Under the pieces are notes generated by a model that was given only the letters and a program-made list of their open reading frames with translations, did no database searches and had not been told where the DNA came from. Below are positions 1-9,156 of a stretch of 64,000 nucleotides of DNA, piece after piece; the first letter of the stretch is position 1, and each line of letters begins with the position of its first letter. The position numbers and the translations under genes were made by a program. The stretch is taken from assembly GCA_963732405.1 (NCBI GenBank), contig CAVSZG010000004.1, positions 124,001 to 188,000 of the forward strand. The letters are read 5' to 3'. This DNA is from JAUIAI01 sp963732405 (GTDB lineage Bacteria > Pseudomonadota > Gammaproteobacteria > Burkholderiales > Burkholderiaceae_E).

Positions 1-118
1 CGGGATCAGCTGTCGAGGCGTGGCCACTTTTGTCATGCGATACCCCTCTGAACTGGGCAGCTCGACGAATCTCTGCTGCAGCTCGGGCCGAGACCTTGAT
101 CCGCAGCGGCACCCGCAC
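1..118 (-). CDS. Putative ParE/RelE-type toxin, 5' part only (runs off left edge)
   Basis: A reading frame opens two bases after the stop of the upstream antitoxin-like gene, with GTG start candidates at 118 and 112, and stays open to the window edge. Its first residues (RIKVSARAAAEIRRAA) resemble the N-terminus of ParE-family toxins, where a basic helix with alternating Ala, Ile and Arg usually leads into a WW..NR motif. Here the next residues (QFRGVSHDKSG) do not match that motif, so the gene may be divergent, frameshifted or decayed. Position and spacing fit an antitoxin-toxin operon. Only 39 codons are visible, so the family call rests on about 16 residues plus context. Confidence 0.45.
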   Translation of the reverse strand, partial: MRVPLRIKVSARAAAEIRRAAQFRGVSHDKSGHASTADP

Positions 119-120
119 CC

Positions 121-336
121 CTACTTGGGAAGACTATCAAGCAGCTGCTCAAGCGAGATGAACTCTCCGCGTTCGATTTCTGCCATGGCGGCGAGAAGAT
201 CATCTTCGTCATCCGGACTGAGCCGAAACGATTCGTCGGCGCCTCGTGCGACCACAGCCACAACGGCTCCTTCTTGCAAGGAGACGCCTTCAACGACGAC
301 TTTTCCGTTGACGGCTGTTCCAGTGGTGATTTGCAT
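121..336 (-). CDS. Small acidic antitoxin-like protein (71 aa)
   Basis: The 71-aa product has an N-terminal beta-rich segment (NGKVVVEGVSLQEGAVVAVVAR) and an acidic helical C-terminus (SPDDEDDLLAAMAEIERGEFISLEQLLDSL). This layout is typical of short antitoxins encoded directly upstream of ParE-like toxins; such antitoxins bind and neutralise the toxin through the C-terminal half. A weak AAGG ribosome site lies about 5 nt before the ATG. The following frame begins 2 bp downstream, which supports a two-gene operon. No DNA-binding domain is obvious. The family assignment comes from overall pattern, not from a catalytic motif. Confidence 0.6.
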   Translation of the reverse strand: MQITTGTAVNGKVVVEGVSLQEGAVVAVVARGADESFRLSPDDEDDLLAAMAEIERGEFISLEQLLDSLPK

Positions 337-435
337 TGCCTTATGGTACTGCGCCTGCCAGGGTGACCCATCATCGAAACGAAAATTGAGCCCCAGGCTT
401 CACTCACCCAATCCCTGCCTGACCCCCGTCTACGC

Positions 436-1824
436 TTAAACTGGCGACGCCGGCGTCCCGCCAGCGGCAATCGCTGCCCCGGCCGCCAGGCAGATGTCTT
501 CGCGGAACCGGCCTGCAATGATCTGCACGCCTACCGGACTGTCGCCCACCATGCCAGTGGAGATGGTGATGCCGGGCAGGCCGATGATGGGGAGCGCGAT
601 CTGGGTCATTTGCGCTGCCCAGATCCGGCTGAACGCATCGGCGCTTTCCATGTCGAGGTTGTCCGGGAAGGGCAGTTCGGCCGAGACGGGGAGCAACACG
701 GCCGGCGTTTCCTCCAGAAAACAGGCCCAGTCGCGCGCCAGGGTGTTGCGCCGGGTGAGGATGGCGGACAGGCCGGCCTTGTCGACCGTTCGCATCAGTT
801 GTTCATGATGGCGCAACACGTTCAGCGCGCCGGGATCACATTCGCGTTCGGCGGCGGCGATCATGCCCTCGTAGTCTTCGCCGAGCCAGAGCTGGGTCTG
901 CAGATCGGCCGCTTCGCGCAGCGGCGGTAGCGTGTCGACCTCGGTGACGCGCCAGCCGGCATCCTGTAAGCGCCTGGCGGCGTCGCGCAGGGCGGCTTCG
1001 ACCTCGGGCACGACGGCCAGGCCATCCGGTCGGACACAGAGCACGACCTCTCGTCGATAGGCCGGCCCGGTCAGTGGCGCGGGTGTCCACCAGGGATCGC
1101 GCACATCGCGCGCCGACATGGCGGCCAGGGCGAGGTCCAGATCGGCAACGGTGCGGGCGATGGGCCCGGACACGGCGGTCAGTTGCGGGCCGATGCTGCG
1201 TTCGGGCAGGGCGGCGTTCCAGGCTGCCACGCGACCGGGCGTGGGGCGGATGCCATGCACGCCGCAGGCATAGGCCGGGTAGCGGATCGAGCCGGCGATG
1301 TCGGTGCCGTGGCCGATGGCGCCGATGCCGGCTGCCACGCAGGCGGCGGCACCGCCCGAAGAGCCGCCGGGAGTGAGACGCGGATTGCGCGGGTTCAGGG
1401 TGGCGCCGAACAGGCGGTTGCCGGTGAACCAGCGATAGGAGAAGGCCGGTGCATTGGTGCGCCCGAGAATGACCGCGCCGGCCTTGAGCAGGTTGTCGAC
1501 CACCGGGCTGTTCCTGTCGGGCATAACCTCGCGTTGCAGTCGGGTGCCGTTGCTCGTGGCGAACCCGACCTGGTCGACATTGATCTTGATGGTGACGGGC
1601 ACGCCGGCCAGCGGGCCGGGGTCATCGCCGCGGGCCAGCGCGGCGTCGACCGCATCGGCCTGCTCGAGGGTGAGCTCGGGCAGGGAATCGACCACCGCAT
1701 TGAGCGGCGGGTTCACGTCGAACAGATGGGCCAGGCCGTCGCGTGCGACTTCACGGGCACTCACCTTGCGCTGGCGGACCATGGCGGCGATATCGGTGGC
1801 GGGCAGCTTCCAGAGTTCGGTCAT
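436..1824 (-). CDS. Amidase-signature family amidohydrolase
   Basis: 462 aa, the usual length for amidase-signature enzymes, which hydrolyse carboxamides or transfer ammonia using a Ser-cisSer-Lys triad. The triad is visible: Lys80 in VPVTIKINVD, the cis-Ser in GGSSGG (about 153-158) and the nucleophile Ser179 in GTDIAGS. The protein looks cytoplasmic, with no signal peptide. It is a single-subunit amidase rather than clear GatA, because no gatB or gatC lies nearby; the substrate is unknown. A possible AGGAAA ribosome site lies about 13 nt before the ATG. It is transcribed divergently from the next gene and shows no obvious link to the polysaccharide locus. Confidence 0.9.
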   Translation of the reverse strand: MTELWKLPATDIAAMVRQRKVSAREVARDGLAHLFDVNPPLNAVVDSLPELTLEQADAVDAALARGDDPGPLAGVPVTIKINVDQVGFATSNGTRLQREVMPDRNSPVVDNLLKAGAVILGRTNAPAFSYRWFTGNRLFGATLNPRNPRLTPGGSSGGAAACVAAGIGAIGHGTDIAGSIRYPAYACGVHGIRPTPGRVAAWNAALPERSIGPQLTAVSGPIARTVADLDLALAAMSARDVRDPWWTPAPLTGPAYRREVVLCVRPDGLAVVPEVEAALRDAARRLQDAGWRVTEVDTLPPLREAADLQTQLWLGEDYEGMIAAAERECDPGALNVLRHHEQLMRTVDKAGLSAILTRRNTLARDWACFLEETPAVLLPVSAELPFPDNLDMESADAFSRIWAAQMTQIALPIIGLPGITISTGMVGDSPVGVQIIAGRFREDICLAAGAAIAAGGTPASPV

Positions 1825-2027
1825 GGTGGCGGGCGTTTCCTGATGATGGCGTGGGTTGGCGTGGCGTGGCGTCGGGCGGGCCGTATGGCCAAGGCGCGAC
1901 CATACGGGTCGCTGGCCGAATCGGCAATACCCGCGCGTCGCGCCAGTGGCTCGACCGATCGGCTAGCATGCACAGAGAGATCCGGGCGCGGCTGGCGCAA
2001 CCGGGCGTCAATCAGGGTGTGACTCGG
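1825..2027. promoter_or_regulatory. Divergent intergenic region with an 8-bp inverted repeat
   Basis: This 203-bp gap separates the minus-strand amidase from the plus-strand exo/endonuclease-phosphatase gene and must hold both promoters. It contains a perfect inverted repeat, CCGTATGG at 1881-1888 and CCATACGG at 1900-1907, with an 11-nt spacer. No T-run follows on either side, so an operator or RNA stem is likelier than a terminator. AGGGTG at about 2015 could serve as ribosome site for the ATG at 2028. No convincing -35/-10 pair was recognised. Confidence 0.35.
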
Positions 2028-2888
2028 ATGATGCTGATCACGTGGAATATTCAATGGTGTCGCGGCTGCGATGGTCGGGTCGATCCGGCGCGCATTATCG
2101 ATCAGGCGCGTGCGATGGGCGACTTTGATGTGTTGTGCCTGCAGGAGGTGGCGGATAACTTTGGCGAACTCGCGGGCTCGCAGGGCGAGAACCAGTTCGA
2201 GGTGCTGGCCGGTCTGCTGCCCGGTTTCCAGGCGTTTGCCGGCATCGGCGTGGACCGCATCGCCGGCAATGGTCGTCGCCAGCGGTTCGGCAATCTGATC
2301 CTGTCCCGCCTGCCGGTGCTGTCGGTCTGGCAACACCTGCTGCCCTTTCCGGCGGCGACCGATACCCGACGCTCGCCCGGCATGCCGCGCGTGGCGATCG
2401 AGGTAGTGCTGGATTTGCCGGGTGGGCCGCTGCGGGTGCTGACCACGCACCTGGAGTATTACAGCGCCCGGCAGCGTGCTGCGCAGGTGATGCGGCTGCG
2501 CGAACTGCATGAACAGGCGTGTGGCCATTCACAGGATGCGGCGACCTTCTCCGTGAAGCCTGGGCCGTTTGAACCCGCGGTCCGACCGGTCAGTGCGGTG
2601 CTCACGGCTGATTTTAACTATCGCCCCGATGATGATCTGCACCGGTTGATGCAACAACCCTTCGCAATGGCCTCGGTGCCGGCCTGGCAGGATGCCTGGA
2701 CCCTGGCCAATCCGGGGATCGAGCATGCGCCCACGGTAGGGTGCTTCGACCGGCAACAATGGCCAGCCGCCTTCGCCTGCGATTTCATCTATGTGACGCA
2801 GGATCTGGCGCCGCGGGTGCGCCAGTTGCGCGTGAACGGCACGACCGATGCGTCGGACCATCAACCGGTGATGCTCGAGCTGGCCTGA
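2028..2888 (+). CDS. Endonuclease/exonuclease/phosphatase family protein
   Basis: 286 aa from the ATG at 2028; the frame is open further upstream but the fold begins here. EEP-family signatures appear in order: LITWNIQW (N-terminal Asn), VLCLQEV (metal-binding Glu), LTTHLEYYS (His), LTADFNYRPDD (Asp/Asn pair) and ASDHQPVMLEL (terminal Asp-His). These residues form the metal-dependent phosphodiesterase centre shared by DNase I-like nucleases, exonuclease III and some phosphatases. No signal peptide is seen, so a cytoplasmic role is likely. The substrate cannot be read from sequence. Its 3' end faces the converging dehydrogenase gene 23 bp away, with no terminator visible between them. Confidence 0.88.
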   Translation: MMLITWNIQWCRGCDGRVDPARIIDQARAMGDFDVLCLQEVADNFGELAGSQGENQFEVLAGLLPGFQAFAGIGVDRIAGNGRRQRFGNLILSRLPVLSVWQHLLPFPAATDTRRSPGMPRVAIEVVLDLPGGPLRVLTTHLEYYSARQRAAQVMRLRELHEQACGHSQDAATFSVKPGPFEPAVRPVSAVLTADFNYRPDDDLHRLMQQPFAMASVPAWQDAWTLANPGIEHAPTVGCFDRQQWPAAFACDFIYVTQDLAPRVRQLRVNGTTDASDHQPVMLELA

Positions 2889-2911
2889 AATACCAGGCCG
2901 CTGACAGTGAC

Positions 2912-4195
<1,284 letters not shown>

Positions 4196-4422
4196 GATGG
4201 GGATTCCTGGCAAGGTCTTGATGAGTCGCAGCGTGCGACGACGGGTCGCAGTGCCCGCATGATAGACGATCGACATGACCCGTCGCGCGACGGGAATCGG
4301 AGTACATCGGTGATGATCGACCGGAATTTGGTGATCACGCTACCCCGAAATGGGGGCGGTGCGCCGTAGTCGGGTGATGAGCCCCACGCGCGGGTGCCGT
4401 CACCCGCCGGCGGCTGACCGGA
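4196..4422. other. Intergenic region downstream of galE, with a long-loop hairpin
   Basis: 227 bp between galE and the dehydrogenase, both on the minus strand. A 7-bp inverted repeat, CGGGTGA at 4371-4377 and TCACCCG at 4400-4406, sits about 17 nt past the galE stop. It could form a stem on the galE transcript but lacks the T-run of an intrinsic terminator. A shorter CCCC/GGGG stem lies at 4343-4355. The dehydrogenase promoter may lie at 4200-4330, but no clear boxes were found and no gene is supported here. Confidence 0.3.
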
Positions 4423-5427
4423 TCAGGCCGTGTGATGCGCCCGGTGCCAGGCCCAGGCGGTTTCGACAATGGCCTCAAGCGAGGGCCATTGGGGTTGCCA
4501 GCCCAGCACCTGGCGGGCGCGTTCGGCGCTGCCGATCAGGCGCGCCGGATCGCCGGGGCGCGCCGGATGGATTTCATAGGGAATCTGCACGCCGGTGATG
4601 CGGCTGCAGGTCTGGATGACCTGCAACACGGTATAGCCCTGGCCGTTGCCCAGATTGAAGGCCTCGAAGCCCTCAGTCTTGCCGGCCAGCAGGCGCTCGG
4701 CCGCGAGCAGATGCGCGCTGCACAGGTCGCCCACATGGATATAGTCGCGCACGCAGGTGCCGTCAGGCGTGGCGAACTGGTTGCCAAACACGCGCAGCGG
4801 TTTGGGATCGGCCACCCGGTCGATCACGGCGAGCGCTGCCTCGAGCACCAGCGGGATGATGTGGGTTTCGGGATCGTGACGTTCGCCCACCCGACCCTTG
4901 GCATCGCAGCCGGCAGCATTGAAATAGCGCAGGGCCACGCTGTTCAGTCCGAAGGCGCGCGCATAGTCGGGCAGCAGGCTTTCGATGATGAGCTTGGAGC
5001 GGCCATAGGCATTGATCGGCCGCTGCGGATGATTCTCGGGAATCGGTACCTGCTCGGGTTCGCCATAGGTGGCGCAGGTGGACGAAAACACGAAGCGGCG
5101 CAAGCCATGACGCTGCATGGTGTTGAGCAGGTTGATCGTGCCGCCCACGTTGTTGTCGTAATAGAGGTCGGGCGCGCTGACCGACTCGCCCACATAGGCC
5201 AGGGCGGCAAAATGCATGACCACATCGGGGCGGACTGTCTCGAAGGCCTGCGACAAGGCCGCGGTGTCGCGGATGTCGCCGACGATCAATTCATCGGGTG
5301 CGACCGCATCGGCATGGCCTCGGGACAGATTGTCGAAAACCTTGACGTTATGTCCGGCATCCTTGAGCTGGTGGACCATGTGCGATCCGATGTAGCCGGC
5401 GCCGCCGGTAACGAGAACAGTGGCCAT
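4423..5427 (-). CDS. galE: UDP-glucose 4-epimerase
   Basis: 334 aa, the normal GalE length; it interconverts UDP-glucose and UDP-galactose in the cytoplasm. Visible features are the NAD-binding TGGAGYIGSH motif (7-16), VGDIRD, MHFAALAYVGES, the SSTCATYG segment and the catalytic Tyr141/Lys145 in AYGRSK. The C-terminal region RDYIHVGDL also matches the family. The ATG at 5427 starts directly at the Rossmann fold; the longer upstream frame shows no related sequence. The gene probably supplies galactose-type sugars to the adjacent EPS genes and is divergent from the Wzx gene across a strong inverted repeat. Confidence 0.92.
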   Translation of the reverse strand: MATVLVTGGAGYIGSHMVHQLKDAGHNVKVFDNLSRGHADAVAPDELIVGDIRDTAALSQAFETVRPDVVMHFAALAYVGESVSAPDLYYDNNVGGTINLLNTMQRHGLRRFVFSSTCATYGEPEQVPIPENHPQRPINAYGRSKLIIESLLPDYARAFGLNSVALRYFNAAGCDAKGRVGERHDPETHIIPLVLEAALAVIDRVADPKPLRVFGNQFATPDGTCVRDYIHVGDLCSAHLLAAERLLAGKTEGFEAFNLGNGQGYTVLQVIQTCSRITGVQIPYEIHPARPGDPARLIGSAERARQVLGWQPQWPSLEAIVETAWAWHRAHHTA

Positions 5428-5585
5428 GTTGGGTCGGAAAGTGAGGGCAATCGCCAGACGATGAAAGGTGACCGGATGATAGTTGAACAGAATAGTCGTT
5501 CCACTATCATCCGTGACACGCTTTGTTACGGCCACTTGTGACTTTTGTCTTCACGCCGCCCGATCGAGTCACTGCCCGCCGCCCC
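5428..5585. promoter_or_regulatory. Divergent galE/wzx promoter region with a 41-bp perfect dyad
   Basis: This region must hold the promoters for galE (minus) and the long plus-strand EPS run. Its centre is an inverted repeat with 11-bp arms, CGGATGATAGT at 5473-5483 and ACTATCATCCG at 5503-5513. A one-base mismatch follows, then an inner GAAC/GTTC pairing (5485-5488 and 5498-5501) around a 9-nt loop. Such a symmetric element between divergent genes suits a shared operator, or a stem in the 5' leader of either transcript. No T-run makes a terminator unlikely. No regulator is encoded next to it. Confidence 0.6.
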
Positions 5586-7061
5586 ATGTCCGCCCGAACC
5601 CTCGGTCATTTTTCGCGCTATGCCGGATCCAGCCTGCTGCTGACCATCGCCGGGCTGATCTCGTTTCCGGTGCTGACGCGGGTTTTCACGGTTGATCAAT
5701 ACGGCTTGCTCGCCTATGTGGGGCTGATCCTGACGCTGCTCGTCGGTCTGGCCAAACTGGGCATGCAGCATGCGGCGGTGCGTTTTCGCAGTGACATGGA
5801 GCAGGAGCAGGAGGCCTCGCCCGACCGGCTCGATGCCTATGTGGCGACCGTGATCATCGGCATGGCGGTCAGCGGCATCCTCGTTGCACTGCTCTGGGCA
5901 GTGGCCAGCCAGTGGGTGCCCGACGCGGTCTGGAATCATCCCTGGATGAAGCCGCTGCTGCTCCTGACCTGTCCGCTGGTGGCCTTGCGGGCGATCGAGA
6001 GTGCCTATGTCAATCTGCTCAAGGCGGATGAGCAAAGTGGGACGCTGGCGGTTTTTACAGTCACTCGCCGGTATGTGGAACTGGCCGCCATCCTGTTTAC
6101 CTTGTTCTTCGTTTCGCGCAGTTTGTGGGGCTTCTTCGGCGCTACAATTCTTGTGGAGGTCGGGGGCCTTGTGGTGCTGGCGGTCTGGTATGCCCGTCGC
6201 CAGCGGGTGTTGCCGTCGGCTTTTTCTGTCAGTCTATGGCGTGCGATGCTGGTGTATTCGGTGCCCATGATCGGCTTCGAACTGGCGTCGGTGGTCCTGT
6301 CACTCGGTGATCGTTATGTGATCCAGGCCTATCGGGGCGCGGCCGATCTGGGCATTTATTCGGCCGCGTACAACCTGAGCGATTACATCAAGATCGTGAT
6401 GATCACATCGGTGGCGAGTGCGGTGATGCCGGTTTATCTGCGCGTGAATGCGCAGCAAGGCATGGCCGCCACACGCGAGTTTCTGACCCGGGTGCTGCAC
6501 TTTTATCTCATGGTGGCGGCGGCGCTGGTGTTCGGCCTGGCGGTGGTCGGCGAATCGATCGTGGCGCTGGTGGCCTCGGCCAAGTATCAGGATGGCGCCG
6601 TCATCATTCCCTGGGTGGTGGCCGGCATGGCATTGGAGGGGCTGATGCCCGTAATCGGCGCCTCGCTCTATATTCGCAAGCAGTCCCGGGTCATTCTGCT
6701 GGTGGTGTTGATCGCCGCCGTGGTCAATATCCTGGCCAATTTGTGGCTGGTGCCGCGCTTTGGCATCGAGGGCGCGGCCTGGTCCACCACCTTCAGTTAT
6801 GGGCTCATGCTGCTGCTCGCCGCGTTCGCCGCGCGGGATCAGATCCGCCTCGTGCTGCCCTGGTTTGCCTTGCTGCGTTTCGTGCTGGCCGCCGCGGCAA
6901 TGGCCTGGGTGATTGCGCAGGTCCAGTTGGAGTCGGTGGCGCTGGAGTTGCTGCTCAGAGTGCTGCTGGGCATGGCGTTGTATGCGCTGGCGATGCTCGT
7001 CCTGGATGCACCGACCCGTGCCATGCTGCCCGGCCTGTGGCGCCGAATGGAGTCTCGATGA
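5586..7061 (+). CDS. Wzx-type lipid-linked oligosaccharide flippase (MOP family)
   Basis: 491 aa from the ATG at 5586. The sequence is hydrophobic throughout with about 12-14 predicted membrane helices, starting with the polysaccharide-synthase pattern (SLLLTIAGLISFPVLTRVF, then QYGLLAYVGLILTLL). It also has the conserved mid-protein stretch SVPMIGFELASVVLSLGDRYVI and YSAAYNLSDYI. Members flip undecaprenyl-linked repeat units from cytoplasm to periplasm. It opens the run of overlapping EPS genes; its TGA overlaps the ATG of the next gene by 4 bp. A second flippase at 61.2 kb carries a frameshift, so this copy may be the only working one in the window. Confidence 0.88.
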   Translation: MSARTLGHFSRYAGSSLLLTIAGLISFPVLTRVFTVDQYGLLAYVGLILTLLVGLAKLGMQHAAVRFRSDMEQEQEASPDRLDAYVATVIIGMAVSGILVALLWAVASQWVPDAVWNHPWMKPLLLLTCPLVALRAIESAYVNLLKADEQSGTLAVFTVTRRYVELAAILFTLFFVSRSLWGFFGATILVEVGGLVVLAVWYARRQRVLPSAFSVSLWRAMLVYSVPMIGFELASVVLSLGDRYVIQAYRGAADLGIYSAAYNLSDYIKIVMITSVASAVMPVYLRVNAQQGMAATREFLTRVLHFYLMVAAALVFGLAVVGESIVALVASAKYQDGAVIIPWVVAGMALEGLMPVIGASLYIRKQSRVILLVVLIAAVVNILANLWLVPRFGIEGAAWSTTFSYGLMLLLAAFAARDQIRLVLPWFALLRFVLAAAAMAWVIAQVQLESVALELLLRVLLGMALYALAMLVLDAPTRAMLPGLWRRMESR

Positions 7062-7891
7062 TGGTCAGGAATGAGATCACCGTATTGATGTATCACGCCA
7101 TCGATTGCCCGGAAGAAACCAGTGCCGATCCTCACTACACGGTGCGCCGCCCCGACTTCGCCGAACATCTGCGCGTGTTTCATCGCAATGGCCGACCAGG
7201 GCGCAGCGTGCTTGAGCTGCTCAAGGGTGGTGGTGCATCACACGCCGTGGGGCTCACCTTCGACGATGGCCATGAATCGAATCTGCATGCGGCCGAGACG
7301 CTGGCCGCGGTCGACATGTCGGCCGACTTCTTCATCAATCCGTCGGCTATCGGTACCACGTGTTTTCTGAGTTGGGATGCGCTGCGCGACATGCAGCAGA
7401 TGGGCATGTCGATTCAGTCGCATGGCATGACGCATCGTTATCTCAATGACCTGTCGCCGGCCGAGGTGCGGCGCGAACTGGCCGATTCCAAAGCGACCAT
7501 CGAAGACCGGCTGGGCGTGCCGGTGAGCCTGTTCGCGCCACCGGGCGGGCGAAAACCCGAGGGGTTCGCGCAACTGGCCGGTGAGCTGGGCTACGAGGCC
7601 ATCTGTTCATCCGACGTGGGTATCTGGCGGCCCGGCACCGGCGCGGGTGCAGCGGGGCAGGCCGATCTGGTGCCCCGGCTCGCGGTTCTCGCCACGACCG
7701 GCGCCGACCGTCTCCAGCGCTGGGTCATGGGCGCCAAGACCGATATCTGGATGATGCAGTCGCGCGGTCGCGTGCTGGCCATGGCCAAACGGGCGGTGGG
7801 CAATCAACGGTATGAGCGGCTGCGCGGCATGGTGGTTGGCGGCCCCCCGTCGGATGGCGATGCGTCAACGGGAACCGGCAGGCCGCAATGA
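7058..7891 (+). CDS. Polysaccharide deacetylase (NodB domain)
   Basis: 277 aa. NodB-family motifs are in order: TFDDG (67-71, metal-binding Asp70 and catalytic Asp69 region), SHGMTHRYL with the His122/His126 metal pair, and FAPPGGR (motif 3). The family removes N- or O-acetyl groups from polysaccharides using a divalent metal. No signal peptide is seen, so it may act on lipid-linked intermediates on the cytoplasmic side. The start overlaps the wzx stop by 4 bp (ATGA), and its own stop overlaps the next gene in the same way, implying translational coupling. It is one of two deacetylases in the run. Confidence 0.85.
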   Translation: MMVRNEITVLMYHAIDCPEETSADPHYTVRRPDFAEHLRVFHRNGRPGRSVLELLKGGGASHAVGLTFDDGHESNLHAAETLAAVDMSADFFINPSAIGTTCFLSWDALRDMQQMGMSIQSHGMTHRYLNDLSPAEVRRELADSKATIEDRLGVPVSLFAPPGGRKPEGFAQLAGELGYEAICSSDVGIWRPGTGAGAAGQADLVPRLAVLATTGADRLQRWVMGAKTDIWMMQSRGRVLAMAKRAVGNQRYERLRGMVVGGPPSDGDASTGTGRPQ

Positions 7892-9156
7892 CGGTGGTTG
7901 CGCTGATCGCGCTCGTCTCGCTGTCCGCCGCCCTGGTGCTCTGGACCTATGTCGGATATCCGATGGTGATGAACGGTTTGCAGCGTCATGGCTGGCGCTA
8001 CGGTCCGGCCCGTCGCCAGACCTCGCCGGTTTCTGTCGTCACGGCCGCCCACGACCTGCCGCCGGTGACGATCATTCTGGTGGTGTACAACGCCGGTGAG
8101 GCGATCGGCGCCAAGCTCGACAGCTGCCTGGCACAGGACTACCCGCCTGATCGCCTGTCGGTGCTGGTGTATTCGGACGGCTCAACCGATCACACGGTCG
8201 CCCAGGTGATGCAGCGCCAGAGCGACCGGGTGCGCCTGATCCGTGGTGCGCAGCGCCGTGGCAAGGCGGCCTGCCTGAATGATGCGATTGCCGCGAGCCA
8301 GACACCGATTCTGGTGCTCACCGATGCGCGTCAGCGCATCGATGCGCAGGCAGTTCGTTTTCTGGTGGGCCACTTCGCGGATCCTGCCGTGGCCGCGGTG
8401 AGCGGCGCGCTCGACATCGGTCCCGATGTTGATGAACACGATGATGATGCGCTGGGTGCGCGGGTGTCCGATGCCGTGGTGCAATCGGCCGGCGACTACT
8501 GGCGGCTCGAAAAACGCCTGCGTGCGGCCGAGGCGTCGGTGCATTCGTCGGTGGGCGTGACTGGGGCACTGTATGCCCTGCGTCGGTCGGCCTATGTGCC
8601 AATACCTGCGCACACCATTCTCGACGATGTGTTGATTCCGATGAATGTGGTGCTCGCCGGTCATCGTGTGTTGTTCGATTGGCGGGCCCGCGCCTTCGAT
8701 GCGCCTTCATTGTCCGAGGCCCAGGAGCGCCAGCGCAAGATCCGCACCCTGGCGGGCAATTTCCAGTTGTTCTCGCTGAGTCCGGCGCTGTTCAATCCCC
8801 TGCGCAATCCGATCTGGGCGCAGTTTCTGTCGCACAAGATGCTCCGCGTGATCGCGCCGGTTCCACTGCTGGTGTTGCTGCTGGGTTCGCTCGCGCTGGC
8901 GCGCGTGCATCCGGTGTTCGCCGGTCTGTTCGTGGTCCAGGTGCTGGCTTATGCCTTATCGGTTCTGCCGGGTGGGCGGGCCCGGTTCTGGCACATGGCA
9001 CCCGTGCGACTGGTGCGCGGCTTCCTGCGTCTGCAGTGGTTCGCCGTGCTGGGCTATCTCTGGTATCGGCGCAATCCGCAACCGCAACTCTGGCAGATCA
9101 CCCGCCATGCGGTGAGCCTGGGCGCCGGACCGGCCGGCGGGGAGCCGCGCCAGTGA
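7888..9156 (+). CDS. Membrane glycosyltransferase, family 2
   Basis: 422 aa. An N-terminal membrane helix (about 5-25) leads into a GT-A domain with VTIILVVYNAGEAIGAKL, LVYSDGSTDHT and ALTDARQRID (the DXD-like metal site). A processive-type Q..R motif variant (QERQRKIRTL, about 280) follows, then three or more C-terminal helices. The architecture matches processive or polyprenyl-linked family-2 transferases (cellulose-synthase-like). The substitution of TDAR for the usual DAD/DSD at the metal site is worth noting but occurs in relatives. It starts inside the deacetylase stop (ATGA). The sugar specificity is unknown. Confidence 0.85.
   Translation: MTVVALIALVSLSAALVLWTYVGYPMVMNGLQRHGWRYGPARRQTSPVSVVTAAHDLPPVTIILVVYNAGEAIGAKLDSCLAQDYPPDRLSVLVYSDGSTDHTVAQVMQRQSDRVRLIRGAQRRGKAACLNDAIAASQTPILVLTDARQRIDAQAVRFLVGHFADPAVAAVSGALDIGPDVDEHDDDALGARVSDAVVQSAGDYWRLEKRLRAAEASVHSSVGVTGALYALRRSAYVPIPAHTILDDVLIPMNVVLAGHRVLFDWRARAFDAPSLSEAQERQRKIRTLAGNFQLFSLSPALFNPLRNPIWAQFLSHKMLRVIAPVPLLVLLLGSLALARVHPVFAGLFVVQVLAYALSVLPGGRARFWHMAPVRLVRGFLRLQWFAVLGYLWYRRNPQPQLWQITRHAVSLGAGPAGGEPRQ

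Noticed and set aside
4371..4406. Hairpin after galE as an intrinsic terminator
   Set aside because: The stem has a 22-nt loop and no downstream U-run on the transcript strand.
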